DNA of 64,000 bases, taken from contig CM048839.1 in NCBI GenBank assembly GCA_026545765.1, forward strand, positions 86,628,414 to 86,692,413, given 5' to 3'. A program made the translations under genes and the position numbers. Of this stretch, positions 23,483 through 33,364 are shown in pieces. Origin of the DNA: Plantago major. Its lineage: Eukaryota > Streptophyta > Magnoliopsida > Lamiales > Plantaginaceae. Under the pieces are notes generated by a model, which ran no database searches, was not told the origin of the DNA, and saw only the letters and a program-made list of their open reading frames with translations. Numbering within the stretch: position 1 is the stretch's first letter; every line of letters begins with the position of its first letter.

Positions 23483-25559
23483 TGAGGAACAAAGCTAGTA
23501 AGATGGTCTTTAGCTCCAGTCATGTGTCTTGAGCAGCCACTATCAAGGTACCATTTTCCTGCATTGTCAGGTGAAGAAGCAACAGAAAAAGCAACATTGC
23601 ATACTATCTTTTCTCTGGGTGCCCAATATTTCTTCGACTTTTCTTTTTGATTTTTCACCATTCCAGTATGTTTAGCTTTCTGTACTGGTGCAACTGATGT
23701 TTGAGTCTTAGAAATTGACACTGTTGACTTCAATGTTGAGGCAACATTAACATCAACATTAGCTATTTTAGTTTTCTTGTTCTTTCTCAAAACTTTTTGA
23801 TATTGAAAGCAGTAAGGTTTAATGTGTCCAGTTTTGAGACAATACTGACACACAAAAATTTTCCTCTTATCTTCATTCAAAACACCTTTTTTCTTTTACA
23901 AAAATTGGTCCATCAATTAGTTCAGGAAGAGGTTTAACAGTTACCTTAGAGCAATCAGTGTCAGGTTTACAGAGAAAAACATCAGAGGCAGAAGAGTCAT
24001 AAGAACCAGAATAACCTAAACCAGCAGTTCCCTCATTACCCATATCAAGAGCCTCATCAAGCATAGTAGTATCAGAGTTCCACTTAGCAATGAGTTTCTT
24101 AGCACTATTTAGTTCAGAGGTTACCTTTTCAAACTCAGAGTCTTTCCGAGTCAAAGCCACTTCAAGTTTAACTGTGTTTTCTTTTAGACTTTCATTCTCC
24201 CTTTCAAGAAGCTTTGACTGTTTCTTGATCTTCTTCCATTCCTTTAAGAGCGCTTCGTACATAAGCTTCAGTTCCTCTACCATTTGTTCAGGAGTGAACT
24301 CTTCTTCAAAAGGATAATCTACACACACATCAACTGAGCCATGCAAGCTTATAGTTCAGAGAAACAGTTACTTCAGAGTCTGTAAATTCATCATCCAGTA
24401 TCCTTTCACAGTTCTGAGAGTCATCATAATCAAAGTAGATCATCTGCGATGATGTTGAGTTGTCACAGTTGACCAAACATTGGTTCCCAACATCGTCCAG
24501 AACAGTCGACAGAGAAGCAACTCGATTATCTGCAATTCCAGTTTCCTGTTCATCACCTGAATCATCACTAAGACAAGCAAGAAAAGTTTTACCCTTCTTG
24601 CGAAGTGTGTTAGCACAATCACTTTGAAAGTGACCCCAACCTTGACATTCAAAACATCTAACCTTTTCTATTTTTTTTGGGATCAAAAGCAGGGAGTTCA
24701 ATGGATTTCTTGAACTTATTAGCAGTCTTAGGAGTACTTTGAGAGCTACTTCTTGAGTTAACCTTAAAATTGGTTCTGTTGAATTTTTTAAGAAGCTTGT
24801 TGTACTCTTTAGAAAACATCTCATTAGTCATCTCATCAGATTCATCACTACTGCTTTCAGGCTCAGAAACATTCGACTTAGAGTGAAGGGAAAGACTATG
24901 ACTTTCCACACCTTGTTGCTCATTCTGTTGGAGCTCATAGTTTTCCAAGCTGTTCATCAAGGAATGAAAGTCCATAGTTGCAAGATTTTTTGTATCTTCT
25001 AAAACAATGCGTTATATATCAAATTTTGAAGAAAGAGTACGAATGGCTTTGCTAACAAGTTGTTTGTTTGAAATAGGTTCACCTAAAGTCTGACAATCAT
25101 TAGAAATAGTAAGAATTTTATCAAAATAAGAGTCAACAGACTTCTTCAGCCATTCTTAAATTTTCAAATTTTGAATTAAGCATCCTAAGTTTAGTTTGCT
25201 TCACACTGCTATCACCTTCACGATGATTTTTAAGTAAGTCCCAAGCTTGTTTAGCAGTAGTACAATTCTGAATAATTTTGAACATATGAGCATCGACATG
25301 AGCAAAAATGGCATCTAAGGCTTTTTCATTATAGGAACATTCAGCATATTCCTCACCTGTCCATTGATTTTTCGGTTTTGGAATGACATCTCCATCAGCA
25401 TCCGGACCTATGGTAGGTGCCATGTAGCCTTCAAGAAATAGATTTCCAGGAACGGGCTTCAATTGATTTGATGTGCGTCCTGAGTCTGATCTGCCAGTAG
25501 TTGTAGTTCGACCCATCCAGCACAGGTGGCCTGTTAGCATTAAGATTGACAGAGTCCAT
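23483..25559 (-). pseudogene. gag: Copia gag to protease, subtype B element (3'-broken)
   Basis: It starts at ATG 25559 (MDSVNLN) 46-60 bases after the PBS. It holds the Gag domain (YNEKALDAIFAHVDAHMFKI, AKQAWDLLKNH), a first CCHC knuckle (CFECQGWGHFQSDC), a coiled-coil (KIKKQSKLLERENESLKEN region, 24346-23873), a second CCHC knuckle (CQYCLKTGHIKPYC) and protease WYLDSGCSRHMTG with the catalytic DSG intact. Several frameshifts or stops split it (near 25440, 25130-25010, 24660, 24345, 23880). The sequence breaks at 23482 after LTSFVPQ. A long Gag with two knuckles and a coiled-coil fits Sireviruses. Confidence 0.8.
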
Positions 25560-25603
25560 TGTAGCAGTACCAAATCCATACACCAATTAATTAGGTGGCT
25601 GGC

Positions 25604-25615
25604 TCTGATGCCACT
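25604..25615 (-). promoter_or_regulatory. Primer-binding site of the subtype B element
   Basis: On the minus strand TGGCATCAGAGC follows the LTR terminus (…GTTCTAACA) by two bases, the same arrangement as at 14206. It shows that 25616 upward is a 5' LTR of a minus-strand element. Confidence 0.8.
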
Positions 25616-25616
25616 T

Positions 25617-25808
25617 GTTAGAACTTTTGGACCGGGATTGGTACTCTGGACAAGTTTCAGACGATGTTGACTATGATGTTGAGTCAACAGCGTCTTCAAC
25701 AGTAAAGACAGCAGTGAATAGTAATAAACAGAACAGAGCAGTTTGCAGCAGATAAAAATACTGAACACCACAGATAAATTCTAGCCAGTATATATAAAAT
25801 ATACTAAC
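25617..25808 (-). repeat. 5' LTR of the minus-strand element, part 1 (U5 side)
   Basis: This is the reverse complement of the end of the subtype B LTR, including the hairpin cassette at 25661-25695, where GACGATGTTGACT stands with its complement. It is interrupted after CTAAC (25804-25808) by the 15.2-kb element and resumes at 41018. Confidence 0.85.
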
Positions 25809-27315
25809 TGTTGGTCCAGATAACGGCAAAGTAAAAGACTGGGGGGGGGGGGGTGAATAGTCTTTTAAAACTTTTGTCGATAAAAACTATTTCTCAGATA
25901 TCTGTGTAGATATCTGATACTTAGATTCAGAGCGCGGAAGACTTAAGATAGATAAGTGCAGAAACAGTTAAAGTGTGTGTGTGTGTTGCTGAAATGTAAG
26001 TACAGAAAAGTAAATAACACAGCAAGTATAGTGGTATATGGAGGTGGCGTAATCCTCCAACTAATCCACTTCGGTCTTCCAAATACCTAGAATTCACTAG
26101 AATAGATAATTGAGGTCACCTTACAAAAATCCTATTCTAAGATTCCTTAAACAAATGGTTCCCAACCAAATGTTCCCCCTGAGTTGTTCCCCGGCTTTCA
26201 CAGCCAAGTACTTCCTGTACTCAGAAAGCTTCTCAGTTAATCTGATAGCTCTGTGAATCAAGTATACTTAATACACTTTTCAATGTATGGTATCTTGTTC
26301 TTTTTACTGACCCAAGTCTCATATAAATGTTCAAGAGAATGAATCTCAGATACTTGATCTTTTGAGTCAACTCTTTCACAGATAGCTGTGCTTGTTTAGG
26401 ATCAGGACACTTAGAACTTTAGTACTACTTAAGATCAAGAGCTTTGGTCGCAACAGAAAGCTTTGAGGATAAGTAGTTTGCTTGAGAGAATATGTTCGTG
26501 TAAATGTTGTTCAGTTCAGCGTATCTTCTCAAGCAGTCTAAGTGTTGATATTTATAGATGAATTTGAATGCCGTTGAATAGTATCCGTTAGGCTTAAATC
26601 AAATTCAAACTATTGATATCTGTGTATAATCTTTATGTGAGTTTGTCTTCTTCTTCAGAAGGTACCGTTGCTTTTGTTCAGACATCTATGTCCGTGCATT
26701 AAATGCATTGTACTATACTTTTTTTGTCTTGTAGTGCCAACGGAACTATGCTTTGTATCAGAGACTTAACTTTATCAGTTTTCTCTGAGTTTTAGCACGT
26801 CCTTACCTTTAACTTCAGATACCACCTTTATTGAAACAACTTTGTTTGCAATATATATTTCTTTATCAGAAATGTGGTTTAAAGCTTAAGGTATCTGAGT
26901 GTAGATATCTGTGGACACTTTCCTTGTTTTCCAGATGGACCTCTTGACTTCTCAGATATCTCTTGTGACATGATTTGTTTAGCAATCATTCGCGTCTTCA
27001 AGAAATCTGGCCAAGGTATCTGAAAAACTATTTCAGTAATCTTGTGCAGTTTCTTCAAATCTTCAATGTCGTTGAACTTGTTCTGCTTGGATGTCTTCTT
27101 CTTGGTCTTCTCTTCATAAAATAAAAATTACATTTTGAGACCTAACATCCTATACAAGATTAGCTATACTATCATACTTAGTGGGTTTCCTCTTTTACAA
27201 TGTTCAAGTGAACCAAGAGTACTAATCACCTTTCTGAGACTAAGATAAGTCATCATGTTGCTGATCAATATCTAAACAGATATTTCTAACAAAATATCTA
27301 ACAAGTTTCCTAACA
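25809..27315 (-). repeat. 3' LTR of the 15.2-kb element (1507 bp)
   Basis: Read on the minus strand it runs from TGTTAGGAAAC to CTGGACCAACA. It lacks a segment of about 160 bp that is present in the other LTR at 39770-39940. It carries several CAGATATCTG-type palindromes (25895, 25907, 26903, 26953). Confidence 0.9.
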
Positions 27316-27330
27316 AATTTCCCCCTTTTT
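27316..27330 (-). promoter_or_regulatory. Polypurine tract of the 15.2-kb element
   Basis: On the minus strand AAAAAGGGGGAAATT lies directly against the TGTTAG start of the 3' LTR. It would prime plus-strand synthesis and confirms the minus orientation. Confidence 0.85.
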
Positions 27331-27706
27331 GATCAGTCAACGATGACTATCTGACCTATTACAAATCTGGATGAGTGAACAATCCAACACTTAATCATTT
27401 CTTAAGATTTTTCAATTCATTCAATTAAGTGCAGAAAGTAAACATCAACCAAATCACAAGGTGTGATCTTTGCTGACAAGTTATCTTTTATAGAATACTA
27501 TCTGAGAGTAAGTTCTTCAGATAAGTTACAAAGAAAGATTACAGATAACTTCAATACATAAAACAAGTTTAGCTCAGTCAGCAAAAATACAACAAAGAAA
27601 AATTAGTAAATTAGGACAACAGGAGTAGCCAAGCTCCAAGTAAACATCCTAATAGACTAGTCTTCAAGTCTTCAACTCTTCAAGTCTTCAACAGTAGTTC
27701 TATGGA

Positions 27707-28312
27707 TCAGTCTGCAAATTTTCTATCTTCAAACCTTTTGATGTCATCAGAATAATCATAGAGAAGTGTTCTGACGAGCATCTCAGTGTCTCTGGCAAAT
27801 CCACAGACCTCTTTGTAGGTTTTGGTAGGATTTTTCTTGACAAAATGTTTGACCCACAGATACTTTCCCCACTTCCAGGCATTCCAGGCATGCTCTATTC
27901 TGATATCTGAAAGCTTGAAGTATTCGTAGATAATCCTCAGATATCTGATGTCACCCTTGTATTGATCTTCAGTTAGATAGAACGACTCATAGGGTTCCAC
28001 AGTGAGTCTTGCTCTTGTGCCTGTTCCTGTGATATTCAGAATTCTGTGCACATCATCTGGCTTTCCATATGGACATTCATCAGAGAGGTCCTTTCTCATG
28101 GCTTCAGTTCTCTTGACAACTTCAAAATCCAACCAGGCTTTAATGTGATTGGTGTTGATCAAGGTTGGCTTATCTTTTCTCCATGCCATAAGTTGTTTAT
28201 GGATTGGTTCTGGAAATCTTGAATTTACCAGTAGATGCTTAAGTTCCAGAATCCAATAGCCATTTTTCTGATTGATGCACCTGTAGACAGAGGAATCATT
28301 GTCATTCTTCAC
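27707..28312 (-). CDS. Unrecognised ORF in the 3' extra region of the element
   Basis: An open frame of 201 codons is the last before the 3' LTR. The stretch is rich in aromatic and charged residues (YWILELKHLL, HIKAWLDFEVVKRTEA, YLRIIYEYFKLSDIRIEHAW, YLWVKHFVKKN). It has no transmembrane segment or known catalytic motif that I can see. The coding-like frame continues upstream of 28312 with breaks, so the true start is uncertain. Its position after RNase H is that of env-like ORFs in some Sireviruses, but I see no envelope hallmark. Confidence 0.5.
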   Translation of the reverse strand: MKNDNDSSVYRCINQKNGYWILELKHLLVNSRFPEPIHKQLMAWRKDKPTLINTNHIKAWLDFEVVKRTEAMRKDLSDECPYGKPDDVHRILNITGTGTRARLTVEPYESFYLTEDQYKGDIRYLRIIYEYFKLSDIRIEHAWNAWKWGKYLWVKHFVKKNPTKTYKEVCGFARDTEMLVRTLLYDYSDDIKRFEDRKFAD

Positions 28313-28933
28313 ATACTCTATTTTGGCTTCTTCTGGCCTGAGTGGAAGTTGACTTTGTCTTTGCTCAGCTCTCAGTCTGTTCCTTCTTTGTCTTGAATTC
28401 TCTTTGGGGTTGTTGCTTGAAGAACCACCCTGGATAGACTTGGTATTTCCAGAGGGTGTTTTAGCTGCTAGGGGCTTTGCAGCTATGGGCTCGATTAGCT
28501 TTCAATTTTTTCTTTTACGTGAAGAGGAGCTTCATCTTCATCAGTTTCCTCATCATCATCAAGATTAAATCTTGTGAGAGTTTTACAGCCTTCTTCATTG
28601 CCCAGGGACTTGATTTGGCCTTCTTCTTTTTCTTCAGAAGATTCATTAATCCCTTTAACCTGTCTTCTCCTTGGAGCCTTGGTACTTCTTGGAGGTTTCT
28701 ATGCCATGGCCCTTGTTATCATTGTAGTTCCTTCAGTAGGTTTCTGGGAAGCAGCTACTATTTACAAAGCAGCTTGGCTTGAGGAGGGTTCATTGATTCT
28801 AAGTGGTGGCTGGGAAGTTTCCATGTTTCTTCTTCCTCTCTGAGCCGCACCAGCTCCAGATTTCTTCTTGTTTTCTTCTCCTTCTTCCCATTCCCCCTGA
28901 CTTTGAGGTCCAGATTTGTACACTCTTTCCCCC

Positions 28934-29632
28934 TTAGTCATTGTAGGCAGTGACCAACTTCTGAAGTTCGGCTTTGAGCTCCTGATTTTGCTTGATAAGT
29001 CCATTGTCCTTATCAGTGAGCTCTGCCAATGGGCCTAGGATGGCATCTGCTTTTCCAGCAGTGTAACTTGCCTCTTGGAAAGCTTTTTCAGCTAAAGACG
29101 CATCATCGTCCCTTAAAATTCCCAGATCTTTCTGAGCAATGACTATGCTAGTTGTTCTCTGAGTGATGAGCTCAGTGAACTTTTTCATTTCAGAGGGGAC
29201 GGAGGCAATTACTTCCTTGTTCTGTGAAGACATCTCCTTTTTCAGATGAGCCAGTACTTGGTATCTGTTCATGTATTCATGGGAGTGGACATTTGGCAGT
29301 TTGCTGAAAGTTTCAGGAGCAATCAGTTTCCTTTTCAAGTGTGAAACTGCTAGATGTTCATTGCGGTGCTCTGCCAAAGTCTTGTCTTCTTCATCATCTG
29401 AGTAATCAGCCCAGTGATCTTCATCCTCTTGGACATTCTCATCGATTGTGTCGAGTCCAGCAACCATCTCAGAGATTGGTTTCTTCCCTTTTTGGGAGGA
29501 GGATGGTACTTCTTTTGAAGATGATGCAGCCTTAGCATCATGCTTAATTTCAGATACTTCTTCAGTATCGAGTTCTTTGGTGATGGCATTTACATCATCA
29601 TGTAGCTCTTTAACCTCAGAGTAAGCAATCAT
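28934..29632 (-). CDS. Acidic coiled-coil ORF in the 3' extra region
   Basis: An open frame of 232 codons. The N-terminal half is acidic and Ser/Lys-rich (EDEDHWADYSDDEEDKTLAE). The C-terminal half has heptad-like spacing (ADAILGPLAELTDKDNGLIK, then QNQELKAELQKLV), suggesting a coiled-coil at the end. No enzyme motif. It is separated from neighbouring frames on the same strand by frameshifts near 28934 and 29730 and is probably one segment of a longer ORF3. Confidence 0.5.
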   Translation of the reverse strand: MIAYSEVKELHDDVNAITKELDTEEVSEIKHDAKAASSSKEVPSSSQKGKKPISEMVAGLDTIDENVQEDEDHWADYSDDEEDKTLAEHRNEHLAVSHLKRKLIAPETFSKLPNVHSHEYMNRYQVLAHLKKEMSSQNKEVIASVPSEMKKFTELITQRTTSIVIAQKDLGILRDDDASLAEKAFQEASYTAGKADAILGPLAELTDKDNGLIKQNQELKAELQKLVTAYND

Positions 29633-29899
29633 CTCTTGCAGATATTGATCTTGTAGTTGGTCAAGCTTGTCTCTGGATTTAGCTATTTGGTCTTCCAGTT
29701 GAAGATGGAGCTGTTGTTCTTCTTCCAGCGGTTATCCGAGTTGGCGATTCTGATTGAGTATCCAACAATTTCTGAGTGATTTCCTCAGAATCCTCAACTA
29801 CTTGTTCAGTAATAACCTTTTGTTGGGAAGATGGATGAGTTGACTTTTGAGGAGATGGAGACGGAGATTTCTGTGTTTTCCTCTCAGTTTGCTTTTCAA

Positions 29900-31310
29900 A
29901 GATTGAGGCATGATTTCTTTGTGAAATTCACGGTCCACAGTGCGAGGCATCATCATCATCCTTTTTATGCATGTCATCCTTTTGGTGATGGTCAGTGGGA
30001 GGTTCATCGAAGTCATTTTCGTTTATCTCTTCCTCCTCATCATCTTCAGATACAAGATTGATCACTTCAGGAATAGTGATCTTCTGCCCATTAACCTCTT
30101 CTTGTTCAGAAGGTATAAATTGCAGAGTCTGGGGCAGAACTGGTTTGAATGCCATCTGTAATCTTGTCTGACCATTTGCCTGTTCAAAGGCTTGTATCAA
30201 ACTGTGCGCCACTTCTCTGGAGAAATCCTTATGCAATAGAAATTCATGGTAATGTCTTGGTAGGGAACATTGCATGGATATACGTCTCCAAGTCAAGAGC
30301 TCATGCTCGTCTGGTTGGTTGATCTGTGATTCTCAATATTTCAGAGAGATCAGAGCACCTTAACCTTTGCCATTTCTTGAAGCATTGAATATGCTTTGGC
30401 AGAGTTTGAGCTTTGAAGAAGGGAAGTAGGTCCATTTTCTCATCATTGGGAGCCTGCTTTGCACTTGTTTGAGCCTGAAAGAAAGAGTTTTGAGTGAGCT
30501 TCAAAACTTTTGTAGATATCTGAGTAGAAGTGTAGTTTAGTTTCTGAGTTACCTGAGTAAGTACTTCAGGCTCAGAGACTTGTGCTACTGAGACAATTGG
30601 TGTCTCAGATATCTTGTTGTGAGGTGGAGACTTGGAAGTCTGGTCCTCATCAACCTTTCTTTCTTGAACCTGAGAATTAAGATTAATACAATACTTAAGT
30701 AACAAAGAATTTTTATATAAGTAACAAGATATACAAGCATAAAATTTTTCACAAGGTAGGAGTTAAACCATTCAGCTACCTGAGCATTGTCAGGCTGATT
30801 GGTCTCTGGAAGTTGTGACCCTTTTATACTTTGGTCTTCTTGTTCCAATACAGCTTCTTTGTTTGAAGTTTTAGGTACTTCACACCTTTCCTGAGTGTGC
30901 AACTCAGTTGCCTCCCCTGGTTGATCATACTGAGTGGATGTCTCAGTTTGATCCCTCTTGTCGAGTTGGGGAACCTGCTCTTTTGCAGGATTTTCTTCAG
31001 CGTGTTGTAATGCTGGTAATTTGAAATGGAGTTCATTTACCATTTCATCAACCACTTGTGGCTGTTGTGTTTGTCTGAAAGCAGAAGATCGGTTAGTAGA
31101 GTGTTCTTCCAGATTTTTAGATGTGGCATTTTCATCAGCATCTGCCAGCACTAAATTACCACTCATCAAGGCTTTGTGAAGTTGTGCGTAAGAAACATTC
31201 CCTGATGATGTGTTTGCACCAACAACCTTTGCTATAGGTGCTTGTTCAGCAACCTGAGGTGTAGGTTCTTCTTCAGAAACCTTATCACCGATTCATTACG
31301 ATAACCTTAG
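29900..31310 (-). pseudogene. Low-complexity middle part of ORF3, with an intron-like gap
   Basis: Gln/Glu/Ser-rich frames cover 31169-30780 and continue at 30669 (VQERKVDEDQTSK). The gap is a 110-bp AT-rich block with a CAG|GTAGCT donor and a TTCTCAG| acceptor (30779-30670) that joins the flanking frames in phase. The next frames (30296-29928) contain an Asp/Glu run (INLVSEDDEEEEINEND). Breaks near 30300 and 29920 disrupt the frame. Function unknown. Confidence 0.45.
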
Positions 31311-31581
31311 CCCTCTTTGTTCTTTCTAGGACTTGAGAGATGACTAGTTCATCATCTTCATCGTCAGAGCTCTCATCAGCATTGGGAACTGATTGGTCCA
31401 TTACTCCTGCGATTTCTGCAGATGGGGCTTGGTGCTTTTCACCTGTTTTGGCAGCATTAATAAGTTCATCAGCAAGGCATTCTGCATTAGTCGCAACATT
31501 TCTGAACGCACTTTCTCTTGCATTCTACTTGTTCAGTAGTTGATGACTCTTTTGCAGCATTGATGAGTTGATCTACCTTTA

Positions 31582-32538
31582 TCAGTTCATCGGCAAGGCC
31601 TGCAGATATCTGAGAATCGACAACCTCAATGGGTGTGTCTTCTGATTTGCCAGCAGACTTCTTTCTTGAAGTTCTGGGCTTCTTGGTCGCAACCTTTTCT
31701 TCAGATACCTTTTCAGACTTTCGCTTCTTAGAACCTTTACGAGACCCGGAACCTTTTTCATCAAGTTTGTATACTCATATTTGTAGAGTAGGTTACTGTT
31801 GGCTATTTCAGCCGTCTCTCTGAGCTCAATGCCAAGCTTCTCCAGCAAGTAGCATATCTTCAGACCATATCCTACTTTGGCCTTTGGCTCAGCTAGTCCT
31901 TTGGCGATCTTAGGCTCGAAGCCTTGAATCTTCTTCACAAACTTCATGAAGGTGTACTTTCCCCAGTTAAAAGGGTTTTCCAGCCTTTTGTCTTGTTGAT
32001 TCAGCAAGAACATCATGATCCATCGTTCTTGGCTTATCTGGTCAGCACCTCCTTGTAGACCATCAAAGCACCTGTGAAGAATGCAAGCCAATACATCCCA
32101 GTGAACCATCAGATGTCTGGTTCGGATGTCAGCAAGCTTGAACTCAGTGGGTGTATCTGATTTTTCAAGATCACACACGTCATTGTACAATTGTTTAACA
32201 CCTTCAAGGAGATCATCATCCTTGGTGTTTATTTCAAAATCCTTTCCAAGATTTTGAAACTCAAACAACTTACAGAAAGTTGTTAAGTCCAGAAGGATTT
32301 CCTTTCCTTGGACTAAGGTTTTGACAGACACTATTGCAGTGCCTTCAGAAACACAGAAAATTATCCTGGAGTTGTTGTAGAATTCCAACACATCGAGTGA
32401 TGAAATTCCACTTGGGCGAGCAGATAGAAAACCCTTGATTTGTGCCTTTTCAAGCATGTCAAGAATCAGCTTTCTGTCGGCTTGGTTCTCTATTGCAGCC
32501 GTGAGGTATTCCTCAACCATGGCACCACCCCAAATCAT
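31582..32538 (-). CDS. ORF3 N-terminal part, env-like position, plant transposon-protein-like
   Basis: An open frame of 318 codons begins MIWGGAMVEEYLTAAIENQ. A second in-frame-looking ATG (MAPKNSSTQ) about 28 bases upstream needs a one-base shift and follows a TATATAAAG word. The middle (DVLEFYNNSRIIFCVSEGT, LLDLTTFCKLFEF, VHWDVLACILHRCFDGLQGG, NWGKYTFMKFVKKI) resembles in layout the domain found in plant transposon/env-like ORFs placed after pol. That likeness is from memory and is tentative. The C-terminus is Lys/Arg-rich. It is the best-preserved piece of the 6-kb extra region. Confidence 0.5.
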   Translation of the reverse strand: MIWGGAMVEEYLTAAIENQADRKLILDMLEKAQIKGFLSARPSGISSLDVLEFYNNSRIIFCVSEGTAIVSVKTLVQGKEILLDLTTFCKLFEFQNLGKDFEINTKDDDLLEGVKQLYNDVCDLEKSDTPTEFKLADIRTRHLMVHWDVLACILHRCFDGLQGGADQISQERWIMMFLLNQQDKRLENPFNWGKYTFMKFVKKIQGFEPKIAKGLAEPKAKVGYGLKICYLLEKLGIELRETAEIANSNLLYKYEYTNLMKKVPGLVKVLRSESLKRYLKKRLRPRSPELQERSLLANQKTHPLRLSILRYLQALPMN

Positions 32539-33270
32539 TCTGTGTGGAAGAATTCTTTGGGGCCATCTCTTTATATAATGTAGGAAATTTGGATTGGTGT
32601 TTGAAAGAGATTTGATTCAGTAATTCTTTGCAGAAAAACTTAATCTTGATTTGCAGAGATTGTAGAAGGTTTGCAGAGAATCAAGAGAAGGTTTTGCTAT
32701 TTTTGTGTAAGTCGGAATTTTGGATTAGGCGAAAGTGATTTCTTTTGCCAAAATCCTATATATATAGCAATAGAATCTCAACAGATAAATACATACAAAT
32801 TGATTTTGTGTGTACGTATCTGTGATTTGCAAGCAGGCGTGAGCAAAAGCTATTTCGGCATTAAATGCAAAGTGGGCTTTGTCGGAATTTTTACAGTCCA
32901 CTATTTACTGTGAATTAATTTCCACCGTATAGATCAAACGCTTAATTTCATTAAGGGTCACCATTGCTTCTTCAGCAATGATCACAATCAACAAGTGTAA
33001 TTGTGCCCATTTAATGAATTTTGGCTATTAGCTATCTGAATCACGTTTTTGTATGACCAAGAACACTGTTTGCATCTGAATCTGTCTTATACTTAGGATT
33101 TTTCCAAGTTTTTCATCAAGATAGAAATAATGCGAATTTCAAGAGAGTAGTTGACTGCAGATAGTTGTACTATTCTCCTTTGTGTTCCCCGTTTATAGAG
33201 TGATTCAGATATCTGAGTTCCCGTCTCAGGGATCTTAAGCTGTCTTTTTGCTCTTTAGCCTTTTTGATTT

Positions 33271-33350
33271 CTGGATACCCGTTCCAGATTTCTCTTTTCT
33301 CTTCTCTGGATGCCCGTTCCAGATTCCTCTTCTCTGGATGCCCGTTCCAG
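33271..33350 (-). repeat. Three hairpins just downstream of the pol stop codon
   Basis: CTGGATRCCCGTTCCAG occurs at 33271-33287, 33306-33322 and 33334-33350. Each copy folds as CTGGA/TCCAG around a seven-base loop. In the element's orientation they begin 15 bases after the RNase H stop codon. Confidence 0.8.
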
Positions 33351-33364
33351 ATTCCTGAACTTTT

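Noticed and set aside
31582-32538. Envelope glycoprotein
   Set aside because: The position after pol is env-like, but there is no signal peptide, transmembrane segment, cysteine pattern or fusion motif, so the label is not justified.
33271-33350. CRISPR-like repeat array
   Set aside because: Only three short hairpins with unequal spacers, inside a plant retrotransposon; no cas genes and a eukaryotic context.
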